NCBI GenBank assembly: GCA_965533275.1 | Contig: CBESWG010000004.1 | Span: 62,001-126,000 of the forward strand | Direction of reading: 5' to 3' | Length of the DNA: 64,000 bases | Source of the DNA: JAUXEH01 sp965533275 | GTDB taxonomy: Bacteria > Acidobacteriota > Aminicenantia > Aminicenantales > Aminicenantaceae | Shown: piece by piece, positions 1 through 8,448 of the stretch | Layout of the letters: each line of letters opens with the position of its first letter | Position numbering within the stretch: position 1 is the first letter of the stretch | Program-made: the position numbers and the translations under genes | The notes under the pieces: generated by a model | Told to the model about the DNA's origin: nothing | What the model saw: only the letters and a program-made list of their open reading frames with translations | Databases searched by the model: none

Positions 1-556
1 GGGTCATGAAGGTTTCGCCCTCCTCCCGCCCCCAGACATCCCATAGATAGGGCCACCGCATGAAAAAGGCGCGTCCTGTCTGGAGAAGGGCTTCCTCGGA
101 GCCGGCGACCAGGGCGAGTCCCGTCCGCCCGTTTTTTTCTTCAAATACCTGGACGAGGCCCTGGTGCTCTCCGAGAGCGTCTGGGGAAAGCTGTCCGTCG
201 CGTATGAGCTGTTTGCTCAGCTGCAGCCGCGATCCGATCAACACGGGGATCATATGCGGGCTGATCCCTCTGAAATCCGATCCCCTCCAGACACTGTCGA
301 AGTCTACGGCCAGGGATTCCAGGTTGAGGCGTGCGGCCAGGTCTCCGGCCAGCGCCGACTCATAAGCATTGGGTTTGTCCGGGATAACGACGACCAGGGC
401 TGGAGTATCTGCGAATCCGTCCTTGTCCGCATCCTGCAGCCCCTTTCCCAAAAGGAAAACCTGGGAGAGGCAGTCGAACTGCTCCGCGCACAGGGCTGTT
501 CCCCACGATAATCCGATGTACGCCATCAATCCAATCAGGAAGGCCGTCTTTTTCAT
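1..556 (-). CDS. Secreted protein, N-terminal part (cut by window edge)
   Basis: Reads leftward from an ATG at 556 and runs off the window with 185 codons visible and no stop. The N-terminus is a clear Sec signal peptide: MKKT, a hydrophobic run (AFLIGLMAYIGLSWG), then likely cleavage around ALCA-E. After it comes a DADKDGFAD stretch and an alpha/beta-looking region (ALVVVIPDKPN, LAARLNLESLAVDF). From memory this resembles the N-terminal region of large secreted M14-type metallopeptidases in Acidobacteriota and Aminicenantes, but no catalytic domain is in view, so that is a weak inference. A possible promoter (TTGACT at 619..614, TAACAA at 597..592, 16-nt spacer) lies upstream. Confidence 0.6.
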   Translation of the reverse strand, partial: MKKTAFLIGLMAYIGLSWGTALCAEQFDCLSQVFLLGKGLQDADKDGFADTPALVVVIPDKPNAYESALAGDLAARLNLESLAVDFDSVWRGSDFRGISPHMIPVLIGSRLQLSKQLIRDGQLSPDALGEHQGLVQVFEEKNGRTGLALVAGSEEALLQTGRAFFMRWPYLWDVWGREEGETFMT

Positions 557-863
557 GCTGTATCCTCACTCTAGGGAATGGACCGAATTTATTGTTATGC
601 GGATCCCGCACCAAGTCAATGGGCAATGGTAAGCCCGCTGGAATATCAGGGTCGTTTTCGTCCTTGAGGCGGCAGGGCCTTCCTGTCCTGGTAAGAAGAG
701 ACCTTGACATGGGGGAGGATATCGGCTATTGTATAGCAGCTTTTATGAACCACAAGGAATACCATATATAGTATTAGAAATTATCGAGGTTGTATATATA
801 GCGATTTCACTTGACATCTGGGTAAAAATCTAGATACAATACCCCCAGCTTCGGTCGGCAAAA
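557..863. other. Divergent intergenic region
   Basis: Gene-free stretch between the leftward partial gene and the rightward SpoIID gene. It holds the promoter candidates of both and an AT-rich run (about 757-805) with repeated TATATA tracts. I see no RNA gene or terminator hairpin in it. Confidence 0.6.
811..840 (+). promoter_or_regulatory. Sigma-70 promoter of the SpoIID-family gene
   Basis: Perfect -35 TTGACA at 811-816 and -10 TACAAT at 835-840, 18-nt spacer. The predicted transcript starts near 847, giving a leader of about 17 nt before the ATG at 864; no strong Shine-Dalgarno is visible. Confidence 0.75.
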
Positions 864-3083
864 ATGCGAAAATCCCCCCATCCCTACTTGAAATATGTCT
901 TTGCAGCGCTGCTGTCCTTTTTTCTTTTAGGCGGGGAACCCCAAGAATTCGGTTCAGACAAGAATTTTTTCCAGGACTACCTGATCCCCAAGCCGGTGAT
1001 CCAGATCGGCCTGGGCGTCAACCTGAGCCAGATCCAGATATCTGCCTCAGCTGGGATGAAGGTCTATGAGGTCAAGGCCAACTACCACCTGATCGCGGAG
1101 GATACCGACGAGGCGTTCATCAAGGGCAACAAGGAGCGCTTGACCGAAAAGTTCCTCATCCAGGTGGCACAGACACGCGAAAGGGAGGAGGCCGAGCGCC
1201 GGGCTCAGGAGCTCCGGTTCCTCATCGACCACAAGGTCTTTGTGACCGCCGGAGACGAGCCGGGCGTGGCCGGAAACTATAAGGTCGTGATCGGAGACTT
1301 CCTGACGCGAGATGATGCGCTCAGCTACATCATCAAGCTCAATCGGCTGGGCGTCCGGGATACCTGGATCGTCCGGGAAGAGGTCACAGAAAAGGAATCC
1401 AGGCCCCTCTGGATACTCATCAACGACGAGCTGCAGAGCCTGCGTGACGCGTCGGTCCTGTATTTTATCCCCAGCAGCCCACAGAGTTATCTGTCCTACA
1501 AGGGACGCGACTACCGCGGCATCCTCATCCTCAAAACCAGTCCCAGGGGGATCGTTCTCGTCAACACGCTCAACCTGGAAGACTATCTCAAGTCCGTGGT
1601 TCCGAGTGAACTGTCTCCCTACTCGTTCCCTCAGATAGAGGCTCTGAAAGCCCAGGCCGTTGCAGCCAGGACCTATGCGTTAAAGAACATGGGCCAGTAC
1701 CGGAACCTGGGATTCGACCTGGTGGACACGCCGCGCTCCCAGTTCTACCGCGGCATGAATGCCGAACATCCTCTCAGCACTCAGGCCGTAGATGAGACGG
1801 CAGGCATGGTGGCCAAATACAGAGGCCGCCTGATTAATGCCCTGTACACGAGCACCTGCGGCGGCGCCACCGAGGACGTGGAAAACGTGTTCTTAGGCCC
1901 CGCCCTCCCGTACCTGCGGAGCACGGAATGTGTTTACGAAAACCAGAGACAGTGGCCTGTGGCCACGCAGAACTACCTGGCACCGGTCTATGTCCAGGGG
2001 CGGAACGTCAGCCCTGATATCGCGCTCCTCATCAGCCTGGGTGTGATCCCCCAGCAGACGGATCCCGCATTTTTCGGGGAACCGGCGGATGCGGACGACA
2101 TGCAGGCTTGGGTGAACAAGGCGAGCGGCCTGCTGGGCAAGCCTTCCCCGGAGTCACCGGGTACGCTGGTGGGAGGCGTCACCATCGAAGGATTCCTTGG
2201 CTACCTGGTCCACAATTTCGGATGGGAGGAGCGCATCACGCGGCTGCTTCAGGACAAGGAGACGCAGTTCGTCTTCGACAGCTCGAACGGCTGGTCTGAG
2301 CAATCAAGGTCCATGGTCGTGTATTTCCTTCAAGCCGGGATACTGGCCTCTCCAGAAAGCGTGGGCCCGCATGACCGCGCTCTCTCTCGTGGAGAGGCGG
2401 TTTCGTACCTGGCCAAAATGCTGCGCAGCTACCGGGATTTTCGTGATGCGGGCGTTTTCCAGGGTGTGGATGGGCAGGAAATCGAGCTGCGTGTGAACGG
2501 TGAAGTCCAGAGGGTGAGTCTGGGGCCTGAAGCCTTCCTGGCGCGGAACCAGGACGGGCACATCAGTTTTGTCCGGAGCCTGGACCTCCTGGGAGGGGAG
2601 AACCTGCGCTGGATCCATAGGGATGGGAAGGTGGCCTATCTCGAAGTCCAGTATCCAGAGTATTCCAACCTCCTGGACCGCAGCTCGAAATATCATTCCT
2701 GGAGTGTGCGGATCTCACGCGAGGAGCTGGGCGAGCAGATCAATCGATTCTATCCGATCGGGGAACTGCACGACCTGATCCTGGGGAACCGCGGCCGATC
2801 CCAGCGGCTCATGGAGCTTCGCATCAAGGGAGGCGAAACCGACGCCGTTGTCAGGGGCTTCCGTATCCGCACCGTCCTCGGGCTGAGGGAAACCCTCTTT
2901 GTGCTGGATAAAGAATTCGATGCGGACGGGCATGTCGCGCATTTTATCTTCACCGGAAAGGGCTGGGGGCACGGTGTGGGCATGTGCCAGGTGGGTGCTT
3001 TTGGCATGGCACAGGCTGGAGCGGATTTCGAGGAGATCCTGAAAAAGTACTACCAGGGCATCACCCTGGATAAGATCGACTAG
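864..3083 (+). CDS. SpoIID/LytB-domain cell-wall protein with SPOR-like region
   Basis: 739 residues. A signal peptide or membrane anchor (about residues 10-23, YVFAALLSFFLLGG) puts it in the envelope. A stretch near 137-168 (YKVVIGDFLTRDDALSYI) looks like a SPOR peptidoglycan-binding repeat. The SpoIID domain is split: the first half (about 235-345) carries VVPSELSP, whose Glu matches the catalytic Glu of SpoIID lytic transglycosylases, and LKAQAVAARTYA; the second half (about 695-735) carries GKGWGHGVGMCQ. Between them lies an insertion of about 200 residues with an S-layer-homology-like section (DRALSRGEAVSYLAKML). Likely acts on denuded glycan strands during division or envelope remodelling. 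The family is not restricted to spore formers. The SpoIID call is firm; the SPOR and SLH calls are tentative. Confidence 0.85.
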   Translation: MRKSPHPYLKYVFAALLSFFLLGGEPQEFGSDKNFFQDYLIPKPVIQIGLGVNLSQIQISASAGMKVYEVKANYHLIAEDTDEAFIKGNKERLTEKFLIQVAQTREREEAERRAQELRFLIDHKVFVTAGDEPGVAGNYKVVIGDFLTRDDALSYIIKLNRLGVRDTWIVREEVTEKESRPLWILINDELQSLRDASVLYFIPSSPQSYLSYKGRDYRGILILKTSPRGIVLVNTLNLEDYLKSVVPSELSPYSFPQIEALKAQAVAARTYALKNMGQYRNLGFDLVDTPRSQFYRGMNAEHPLSTQAVDETAGMVAKYRGRLINALYTSTCGGATEDVENVFLGPALPYLRSTECVYENQRQWPVATQNYLAPVYVQGRNVSPDIALLISLGVIPQQTDPAFFGEPADADDMQAWVNKASGLLGKPSPESPGTLVGGVTIEGFLGYLVHNFGWEERITRLLQDKETQFVFDSSNGWSEQSRSMVVYFLQAGILASPESVGPHDRALSRGEAVSYLAKMLRSYRDFRDAGVFQGVDGQEIELRVNGEVQRVSLGPEAFLARNQDGHISFVRSLDLLGGENLRWIHRDGKVAYLEVQYPEYSNLLDRSSKYHSWSVRISREELGEQINRFYPIGELHDLILGNRGRSQRLMELRIKGGETDAVVRGFRIRTVLGLRETLFVLDKEFDADGHVAHFIFTGKGWGHGVGMCQVGAFGMAQAGADFEEILKKYYQGITLDKID

Positions 3084-3094
3084 GGGACGTCCCC
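3083..3094. repeat. GGGGACGTCCCC palindrome after the SpoIID gene
   Basis: Perfect 12-bp palindrome overlapping the TAG stop, followed within 80 bp by further GGGAC/GTCCC half-units (around 3099 and 3158). It resembles the larger GGGGAC-CT-GTCCCC hairpin at 50821-50846. Could be a REP-type unit or part of a terminator; no T-run follows directly. Confidence 0.5.
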
Positions 3095-3180
3095 CAAAGG
3101 GACACCCCCAGCATAGATTTTCGTTATTTCCCCCCCCTTACCAGAGCGTTCCCTAATGGGATTGTCCCCCAGTTCGTTGG

Positions 3181-3209
3181 TTGTTTTTTCCCCTGGAATG
3201 ACATACAAT
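3181..3209 (+). promoter_or_regulatory. Promoter of the NhaC-family gene
   Basis: -35 TTGTTT (3181-3186), 17-nt spacer, -10 TACAAT (3204-3209). The start point would be near 3216, which rules out the in-frame ATG at 3208 and supports the ATG at 3238. Confidence 0.55.
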
Positions 3210-3237
3210 GGCAGGTCTGAAATCTCCGGGAGATAGC

Positions 3238-4638
3238 ATGGAAAAAGAGAAGCGTGACGCGAACGTGATGCTGGCCCTGATCCCCGTTATCTTCCTGGTT
3301 CTCGCCCTTTTCGTCACCATCGTGCTCCTGGGACAATCCGCCCATATCCCCCTGATCCTGGCCACCGCCGTCGCAGCCGCTGTGGCCGTTCGGCTGCGGT
3401 ACGCCTGGAAGGAGATCCAGGAAGGCATGGTGCAGGGTATCAACCTCGCAATGGGAGCCATCCTTATATTGATGATCGTTGGAACGCTGATCGGGACCTG
3501 GATCTCGGGCGGGATCGTCCCCACGATGATCTTCTATGGCCTCAAGGTCCTCTCACCAGGGATCTTCCTGGCGGCAACGATGATCATCTGTTCCGTTGTT
3601 TCCCTGGGAACGGGATCGTCCTGGTCGACCGCCGGCACCGTGGGTGTGGCACTGGTGGGCGTGGGACAGGGGCTGGGCATCCCCGTGTCCATGGTGGCCG
3701 GGGCCATCATTTCCGGCGCCTATTTCGGCGATAAGATGTCGCCGCTTTCCGATACCACCAACCTGGCCCCCGCCGTGGCGGGGACCGATCTGTTTTCCCA
3801 CATCCGGCACATGGTGTACACCGTGGCGCCGGGGTATGTGATCGCCTTCGTCCTGTACGCTCTGCTGGGTACACGCTTTGCGGGCGGTGTTATGGAATCA
3901 CAGAACATCGATATCATCCTGTCTACCCTGAAGGCACATTTTTTCATTCATCCCGTCCTGCTGCTCCCGCCGATCCTGGTCATCGTGATGGTGATCAAGA
4001 AGATCCCACCCCTGCCCGCCCTCCTGGGCGGAACGATCCTGGGTGCAGTGTTTGCCCTGATTGCTCAGTCCCGGTCCCTGGGGGATGTGTTGGCGTCTGC
4101 CCATGTCGGACACGTCTCCGAGACGGGTGTGGCCATGGTGGATGAGCTGCTCACCCGCGGCGGGCTGATGAACATGATGGAGACGGTGGCCCTTATAATA
4201 ATTGCGCTCTCTTTTGGGGGGATCATGGAACGGACCGGCATGCTGCGGGTCCTGGCGGGCTCACTCCTGAAATATGTCAAGAGCACGGGAGCCCTGGTCG
4301 CAACCACGGTCTTCAGCTGCATCGGCATGAACGTGATCGCAGCCGACCAGTACATCGCGATCGTGGTGCCCGGCCGCATGTTCAAGGCCGCTTTCGACGC
4401 CAAGCGACTGCATCCCAAGAACCTGTCCCGGATCCTGGAGAATTCCGGCACCATGACCTCGCCGCTCATTCCCTGGAACAGCTGCGGGGCCTTCATGGGC
4501 GCGACTCTGGGTGTTAATGCTCTGGTCTACCTGCCCTATGCCTTCCTGAACCTCCTGGTCCCGGCGATTTCCATCTTTTACGGATACACCGGGATCACCA
4601 TGGAAAAGCTGCCGGAGGATCCCTCGGAACCGGCTTAA
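3238..4638 (+). CDS. NhaC-family Na+/H+ (or organic anion) antiporter
   Basis: 466 residues, nearly all transmembrane (about 11-12 segments). Conserved NhaC-type loops are visible: GTGSSWSTAGTVG near residues 125-137, GAYFGDKMSPLSDTTNLAP near 160-178, and near the C-terminus SGTMTSPLIPWNSCG. These match the family exchanging Na+ for H+ (NhaC) or malate/lactate with Na+ (MleN/YqkI), so substrate cannot be fixed from sequence. I start at ATG 3238 because GGGAGA sits just upstream and the predicted start point lies after the in-frame ATG at 3208. acpS follows after 21 bp, so co-transcription with acpS-acsA is likely. Confidence 0.88.
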   Translation: MEKEKRDANVMLALIPVIFLVLALFVTIVLLGQSAHIPLILATAVAAAVAVRLRYAWKEIQEGMVQGINLAMGAILILMIVGTLIGTWISGGIVPTMIFYGLKVLSPGIFLAATMIICSVVSLGTGSSWSTAGTVGVALVGVGQGLGIPVSMVAGAIISGAYFGDKMSPLSDTTNLAPAVAGTDLFSHIRHMVYTVAPGYVIAFVLYALLGTRFAGGVMESQNIDIILSTLKAHFFIHPVLLLPPILVIVMVIKKIPPLPALLGGTILGAVFALIAQSRSLGDVLASAHVGHVSETGVAMVDELLTRGGLMNMMETVALIIIALSFGGIMERTGMLRVLAGSLLKYVKSTGALVATTVFSCIGMNVIAADQYIAIVVPGRMFKAAFDAKRLHPKNLSRILENSGTMTSPLIPWNSCGAFMGATLGVNALVYLPYAFLNLLVPAISIFYGYTGITMEKLPEDPSEPA

Positions 4639-4659
4639 ATACCTGGGAAGTGGTTTGTT

Positions 4660-5034
4660 ATGATATATGGCATAGGAGTCGACCTCATTGAGGTGGAGAG
4701 GATCCAGAAACAGCTGAGTCGCAGCGACCGGTTCATCAACAGGATCTTCACTCCAGATGAGATCAAGTACTGTGAAGCCAAGAAGAACAAGGCCCAGAAC
4801 TATGCCGCCCGCTTTGCAGCCAAGGAAGCCTTTTTCAAGGCCCTGGGAACGGGCTGGCGCGGCGGCCTGGCCTTCAATCAAGTCGAGATTGTCAACGACT
4901 CTCTGGGAAAGCCGGAGATCCGGCTGCACGGCAAAGCCGAAGAACTGATCGCGGAACGAGGCATCACGAACATCTGTGTTTCCCTGACACATCTCAAGGA
5001 CATTGCCAGCGCGGCCGTTACACTGGAAATCTAA
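4660..5034 (+). CDS. acpS: Holo-[acyl-carrier-protein] synthase
   Basis: 124 residues, the usual AcpS length. Transfers 4'-phosphopantetheine from CoA to the serine of apo-ACP in the cytoplasm. Family signatures are complete: GIGVDLIEVERI at the N-terminus with the Mg2+-binding Asp, RIFTPDEIKYC, and AARFAAKEAFFKALGTG with the catalytic Glu-Ala region. It lies 11 bp before acsA and 1.8 kb before a small ACP (6882-7127), so a local ACP substrate is encoded in the same transcription direction. Confidence 0.95.
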   Translation: MIYGIGVDLIEVERIQKQLSRSDRFINRIFTPDEIKYCEAKKNKAQNYAARFAAKEAFFKALGTGWRGGLAFNQVEIVNDSLGKPEIRLHGKAEELIAERGITNICVSLTHLKDIASAAVTLEI

Positions 5035-5045
5035 AGGAGAAGTTC

Positions 5046-6749
5046 ATGTCGAATATGGGCACTTATGAGGAGCGCAATGCTGGGTTCGACTGGTCCCTGT
5101 CTGAAAAAGAGCTGGATTATGCACCGGGAGACCGGATCAATATCGGCTGGTACTGCACGGACCGGATCTGCCGGATGGGCAAGGCCGACAAGCCGGCTTT
5201 GATATGGGAAGGAATGGGAGGCGAGAGCCGGACCTACACCTTCAACGACATACGGCTGGCCGCCAATACCATAGGACATTTTCTGCAGGGCCTGGGAATC
5301 AAGGATCAGGATCGTGTCTGCCTGTTCCTGGACAAGGTCCCGGAGCTGTACCTGGGATTCCTCGGGATCCTCAAGATCGGCGCCATTGCCCAGCCGCTAT
5401 TTTCTGCCTTCGGTGACGAGTCCCTGCTGGTCCGCCTGGAGAACGCAGAGACCTCCGCCATCATCACGCAGAGGAAGCACGTGAGCAAGGTTCGGAAGAT
5501 CCGCGACCAGCTCCCTCACCTCAAACACATCATCATCGTCGATTATGACGGACGTAAACCGCTCCGCGAGAAAGAACTGGCGTTCCACCTGGATGACGCC
5601 GAGCCTATTGAAGAGTTTGAGGTCTTCCCAACGGAGGCGGAATCGCCCTCGGTCCTCCACTACACTTCGGGCACCACTGGGATGCCCAAGGGGGTCAAGC
5701 ACGTTCATTACTCCCTGATCGGCCAGTACCTGACGGCCAAGTGGGTCCTGGACCTCCGGGACGACGATATCTACTGGTGCACGGCCGATCCCGGCTGGGT
5801 CACCGGCACCTCCTACGGCATCATCGGGCCCTGGAGCCTCGGAGTCACGCAGTGTGTGCTGGACAGCGGATTCTCGGCCGAAGCCTGGTACCGCTTCATC
5901 GCGAAACACCGCGTGACGGTGTGGTATTCCGCCCCCACGGCCATCCGTTCGCTCATGAAAGCTGGGGATGAGGTCGTGAAGAAGCACGATCTCGCCAGCC
6001 TCCGTCACCTGGCCAGCGTGGGGGAGCCGCTCAATTCCGAAGCGGTCATCTGGTCGGAGAAGGTCTTTGGCAAACCCTTCCATGATACCTATTGGCAGAC
6101 AGAGACCGGCTCGATGATGATCGCCAACTATCCGGGGATGAAGGTCAAGCCCGGCTCCATGGGCAAACCCTTCCCAGGGATAACGGGAGTGGTGCTCGAT
6201 CCCAACTCACATGAACCCATAGAAGAGTCGGGCAAGGTCGGGCTGATCGCTTTCAAGCCGGGATGGCCGGCCATGATGCGGACCTATTGGAACAACGAGG
6301 CCACCTATCAGACCAAGTTCGTCAACAACTGGTACCTTTCCGGCGATCGGGCCAGCATCGACAGCGAGGGATACTTCTGGTTCGTGGGCAGGGACGACGA
6401 TGTTATCAACACCGGCGGGCACCTGGTGAGCCCGTTCGAAGTGGAGTCCGCCCTCCTGGAGCATGAGGCAGTGGCTGAATCCGCCGTGGTCTCCAAGCCG
6501 GATGAGGTCAACATGGAGGTGGTCAAGGCGTTTGTGGTGCTCAATACGGGCTTCGAGCCGGATGCCGAGCAGGAGCTCAAGATCATGAATTTTATCCGCA
6601 AGAAGCTGTCGTCTCTGGCCATGCCCCAGGACATCGAGTATGTGAGCTCCCTTCCTAAGACGCGGAGCGGCAAGATCATGCGCCGGCTTCTGCATGCGCA
6701 GGAGTGGGGCGAAGAGATCGGAGACACGTCCACCCTCGAGGACGAATAG
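5046..6749 (+). CDS. acsA: Acetate--CoA ligase (AMP-forming)
   Basis: 567 residues; an adenylate-forming enzyme that makes acetyl-CoA from acetate, ATP and CoA. It follows the Bacillus AcsA pattern closely: HYTSGTTGMPKGVKHVH (P-loop-like A3 motif, about residues 202-218), DIYWCTADPGWVTGTSYG, VWYSAPTAIRSLM, DTYWQTETGS (A5), YLSGDRA (A7) and the C-terminal KTRSGKIMRR with the acyl-adenylate Lys (A10). The Trp in DTYWQTE is the residue that restricts the pocket to short acyl groups. A strong Shine-Dalgarno (AAAGGAGAAG) precedes ATG 5046. Placed between acpS and an ACP, so a slightly different acyl substrate is possible, but the sequence itself says acetate or propionate. Confidence 0.9.
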   Translation: MSNMGTYEERNAGFDWSLSEKELDYAPGDRINIGWYCTDRICRMGKADKPALIWEGMGGESRTYTFNDIRLAANTIGHFLQGLGIKDQDRVCLFLDKVPELYLGFLGILKIGAIAQPLFSAFGDESLLVRLENAETSAIITQRKHVSKVRKIRDQLPHLKHIIIVDYDGRKPLREKELAFHLDDAEPIEEFEVFPTEAESPSVLHYTSGTTGMPKGVKHVHYSLIGQYLTAKWVLDLRDDDIYWCTADPGWVTGTSYGIIGPWSLGVTQCVLDSGFSAEAWYRFIAKHRVTVWYSAPTAIRSLMKAGDEVVKKHDLASLRHLASVGEPLNSEAVIWSEKVFGKPFHDTYWQTETGSMMIANYPGMKVKPGSMGKPFPGITGVVLDPNSHEPIEESGKVGLIAFKPGWPAMMRTYWNNEATYQTKFVNNWYLSGDRASIDSEGYFWFVGRDDDVINTGGHLVSPFEVESALLEHEAVAESAVVSKPDEVNMEVVKAFVVLNTGFEPDAEQELKIMNFIRKKLSSLAMPQDIEYVSSLPKTRSGKIMRRLLHAQEWGEEIGDTSTLEDE

Positions 6750-6881
6750 CGGTTCGGGACCTCATCCGCGGCATTTGAAAAGGCCTGGATTTTTTGGCGG
6801 TATGGTGTAAACTGGACAGGAATCGAAACGCACCGCGCTGGTGTGAAATAGACAAAAAACGAATAAAAAGGAGTCAGAGAT

Positions 6882-7127
6882 ATGGAAGACATAAAGGACA
6901 TCGTCCTGGAATATGTGACGGAAGAGTACCTGGAAGACGAGGACGACGAGATCACCTACGACACGCCTCTTATTTCAGGTGGGATCGTGGATTCCTTCTC
7001 CATGGTATCGCTCAAGCGATTTCTGGAAACCAAGTACAGTATCTCTATCCCCGACGAAAAAGCGACACCCGAGGCCTTTGACTCGGTCAGCAAGATCGCT
7101 GTCCTGGTCAAGGAGATCACAAGCTAG
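6882..7127 (+). CDS. Acyl carrier protein
   Basis: 81 residues, acidic, four-helix ACP type. The phosphopantetheine attachment site is Ser38 in GGIVDSFSM (canonical DSL appears here as DSF). It differs from the housekeeping FabF-linked AcpP pattern GADSLD, so it is more like specialised ACPs that accompany individual ligases or condensing enzymes. It sits 132 bp after acsA and 24 bp before kbl, and acpS is two genes upstream. Shine-Dalgarno AAAAGGAG precedes the ATG. What acyl group it carries is unknown. Confidence 0.88.
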   Translation: MEDIKDIVLEYVTEEYLEDEDDEITYDTPLISGGIVDSFSMVSLKRFLETKYSISIPDEKATPEAFDSVSKIAVLVKEITS

Positions 7128-7151
7128 TCCCGGAACAAGGAGACAACCACC

Positions 7152-8399
7152 ATGAGTTTCAGCGACAAAATCCGTGAACTGTATCAGGATCAGCTCCAGC
7201 AGATCCATGACGCCGGCATATTCAAGCAGGAGCGCTTCATCCACTCCAGCCAGGATGCAGACATTGTGGTGGAATTTCCCGAGGGCTCCAGCCTGCAGCG
7301 TGTCATCAACATGTGCTCGAACAACTACCTGGGGCTCTCCAGCCACCCCGATGTGCTGAAGGCCGCCCACGAGGGGCTCGATCACCGGGGATACGGCATG
7401 TCTTCGGTCCGCTTTATCTGCGGGACGCAGGACATCCACCATGAGCTCGAGCGCAAGGTCACAGAATTCCTGGGGACCGAGGACACCATCCTGTTCCCCT
7501 CCTGCATGGATGCCAACACCGGTGTGTTCGAGGCCGTCCTGACCGATCAGGATGTCATGATCTCCGACCGCCTGGTGCATGCCTCCATCATCGACGGCAT
7601 CCGCCTGGCGCCGGCCCAACACGACACCTTCAAGCACTCGAACATGGATCACCTGGAAAAGAAGCTCCAACTGCACGCGGACAAGCGGATTAAGCTGGTC
7701 ATCACCGATGGTGTGTTCTCCATGGACGGGGACACGGCCAAGCTGGCCGAGATGGCAGACCTGTGCGAGAAATACGACGCCATGCTGTTCGTGGACGATT
7801 CCCATTCCAGCGGATTCATCGGCAAAACCGGCCGGGGAACCCATGAGAAGTGCGGCATCATGGGGCGTGTGGACATCATCACGACCACTTTTGGCAAGGC
7901 TCTGGGCGGGGCCTCCGGTGGCTGCGTCTCCGGTCGTAAGGAGATCGTGGAGATGTGCCGGCAGAAGGCCCGCCCCTACCTCTTCTCGAACACCATCGCG
8001 CCGGTTGTGGTCTCGGGCGTGCTCAAGGTCCTGGATATCCTCTCCTTGAGCACGGAAAGACGCGACAAACTCGAGAAAAACGCGGAGTTCTGGCGCCGGG
8101 GGCTCACCGAGGCCGGATTTGTCCTCAAGGATGGGGATACGCCCATCGTTCCGGTCATGCTCTTCGACGCCAAGCTCTCACAGGATTTCTCCCGCGACCT
8201 CTATGTAGAGGGGATCTACGCCATCGGCTTCTTCTTCCCGGTCGTGCCGCAGGGCCAGGCCCGCATCCGAACCCAGATATCGGCCGGCCACGACCGGCAC
8301 CACCTGGAAAAGGCACTGGATGCCTTCATCAAGGTGGGGAAGAAATACGACATTCTGGGCAAGACCAAACAGGAGATCATAGCGCAGTACGGGAGCTAA
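7152..8399 (+). CDS. kbl: Glycine C-acetyltransferase (2-amino-3-ketobutyrate CoA ligase)
   Basis: 415 residues; a PLP-dependent alpha-oxoamine synthase that, in the catabolic direction, cleaves 2-amino-3-ketobutyrate with CoA into glycine and acetyl-CoA. Matches Kbl rather than BioF or serine palmitoyltransferase along its length: NMCSNNYLGLSSHP, SSVRFICGTQDIHHELE, DGVFSMDGD, FVDDSHSSGFIG, the PLP-Lys motif TTFGKALGGASGG, and FFPVVPQGQARIRTQ near the C-terminus. The partner dehydrogenase tdh is convergent immediately downstream (49 bp), completing the two-step threonine-to-glycine route. The ACP 24 bp upstream is unexplained. A Shine-Dalgarno (AAGGAGA) precedes the start. Confidence 0.92.
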   Translation: MSFSDKIRELYQDQLQQIHDAGIFKQERFIHSSQDADIVVEFPEGSSLQRVINMCSNNYLGLSSHPDVLKAAHEGLDHRGYGMSSVRFICGTQDIHHELERKVTEFLGTEDTILFPSCMDANTGVFEAVLTDQDVMISDRLVHASIIDGIRLAPAQHDTFKHSNMDHLEKKLQLHADKRIKLVITDGVFSMDGDTAKLAEMADLCEKYDAMLFVDDSHSSGFIGKTGRGTHEKCGIMGRVDIITTTFGKALGGASGGCVSGRKEIVEMCRQKARPYLFSNTIAPVVVSGVLKVLDILSLSTERRDKLEKNAEFWRRGLTEAGFVLKDGDTPIVPVMLFDAKLSQDFSRDLYVEGIYAIGFFFPVVPQGQARIRTQISAGHDRHHLEKALDAFIKVGKKYDILGKTKQEIIAQYGS

Positions 8400-8448
8400 G
8401 CCTGTTTGCCCGGATGGTTCGGGCTTATCGTGCGGTAGCGGGTGTGGC

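Noticed and set aside
3208..3237. Ten-codon N-terminal extension of the NhaC-family protein
   Set aside because: The promoter -10 (3204-3209) overlaps this ATG; a Shine-Dalgarno supports 3238.
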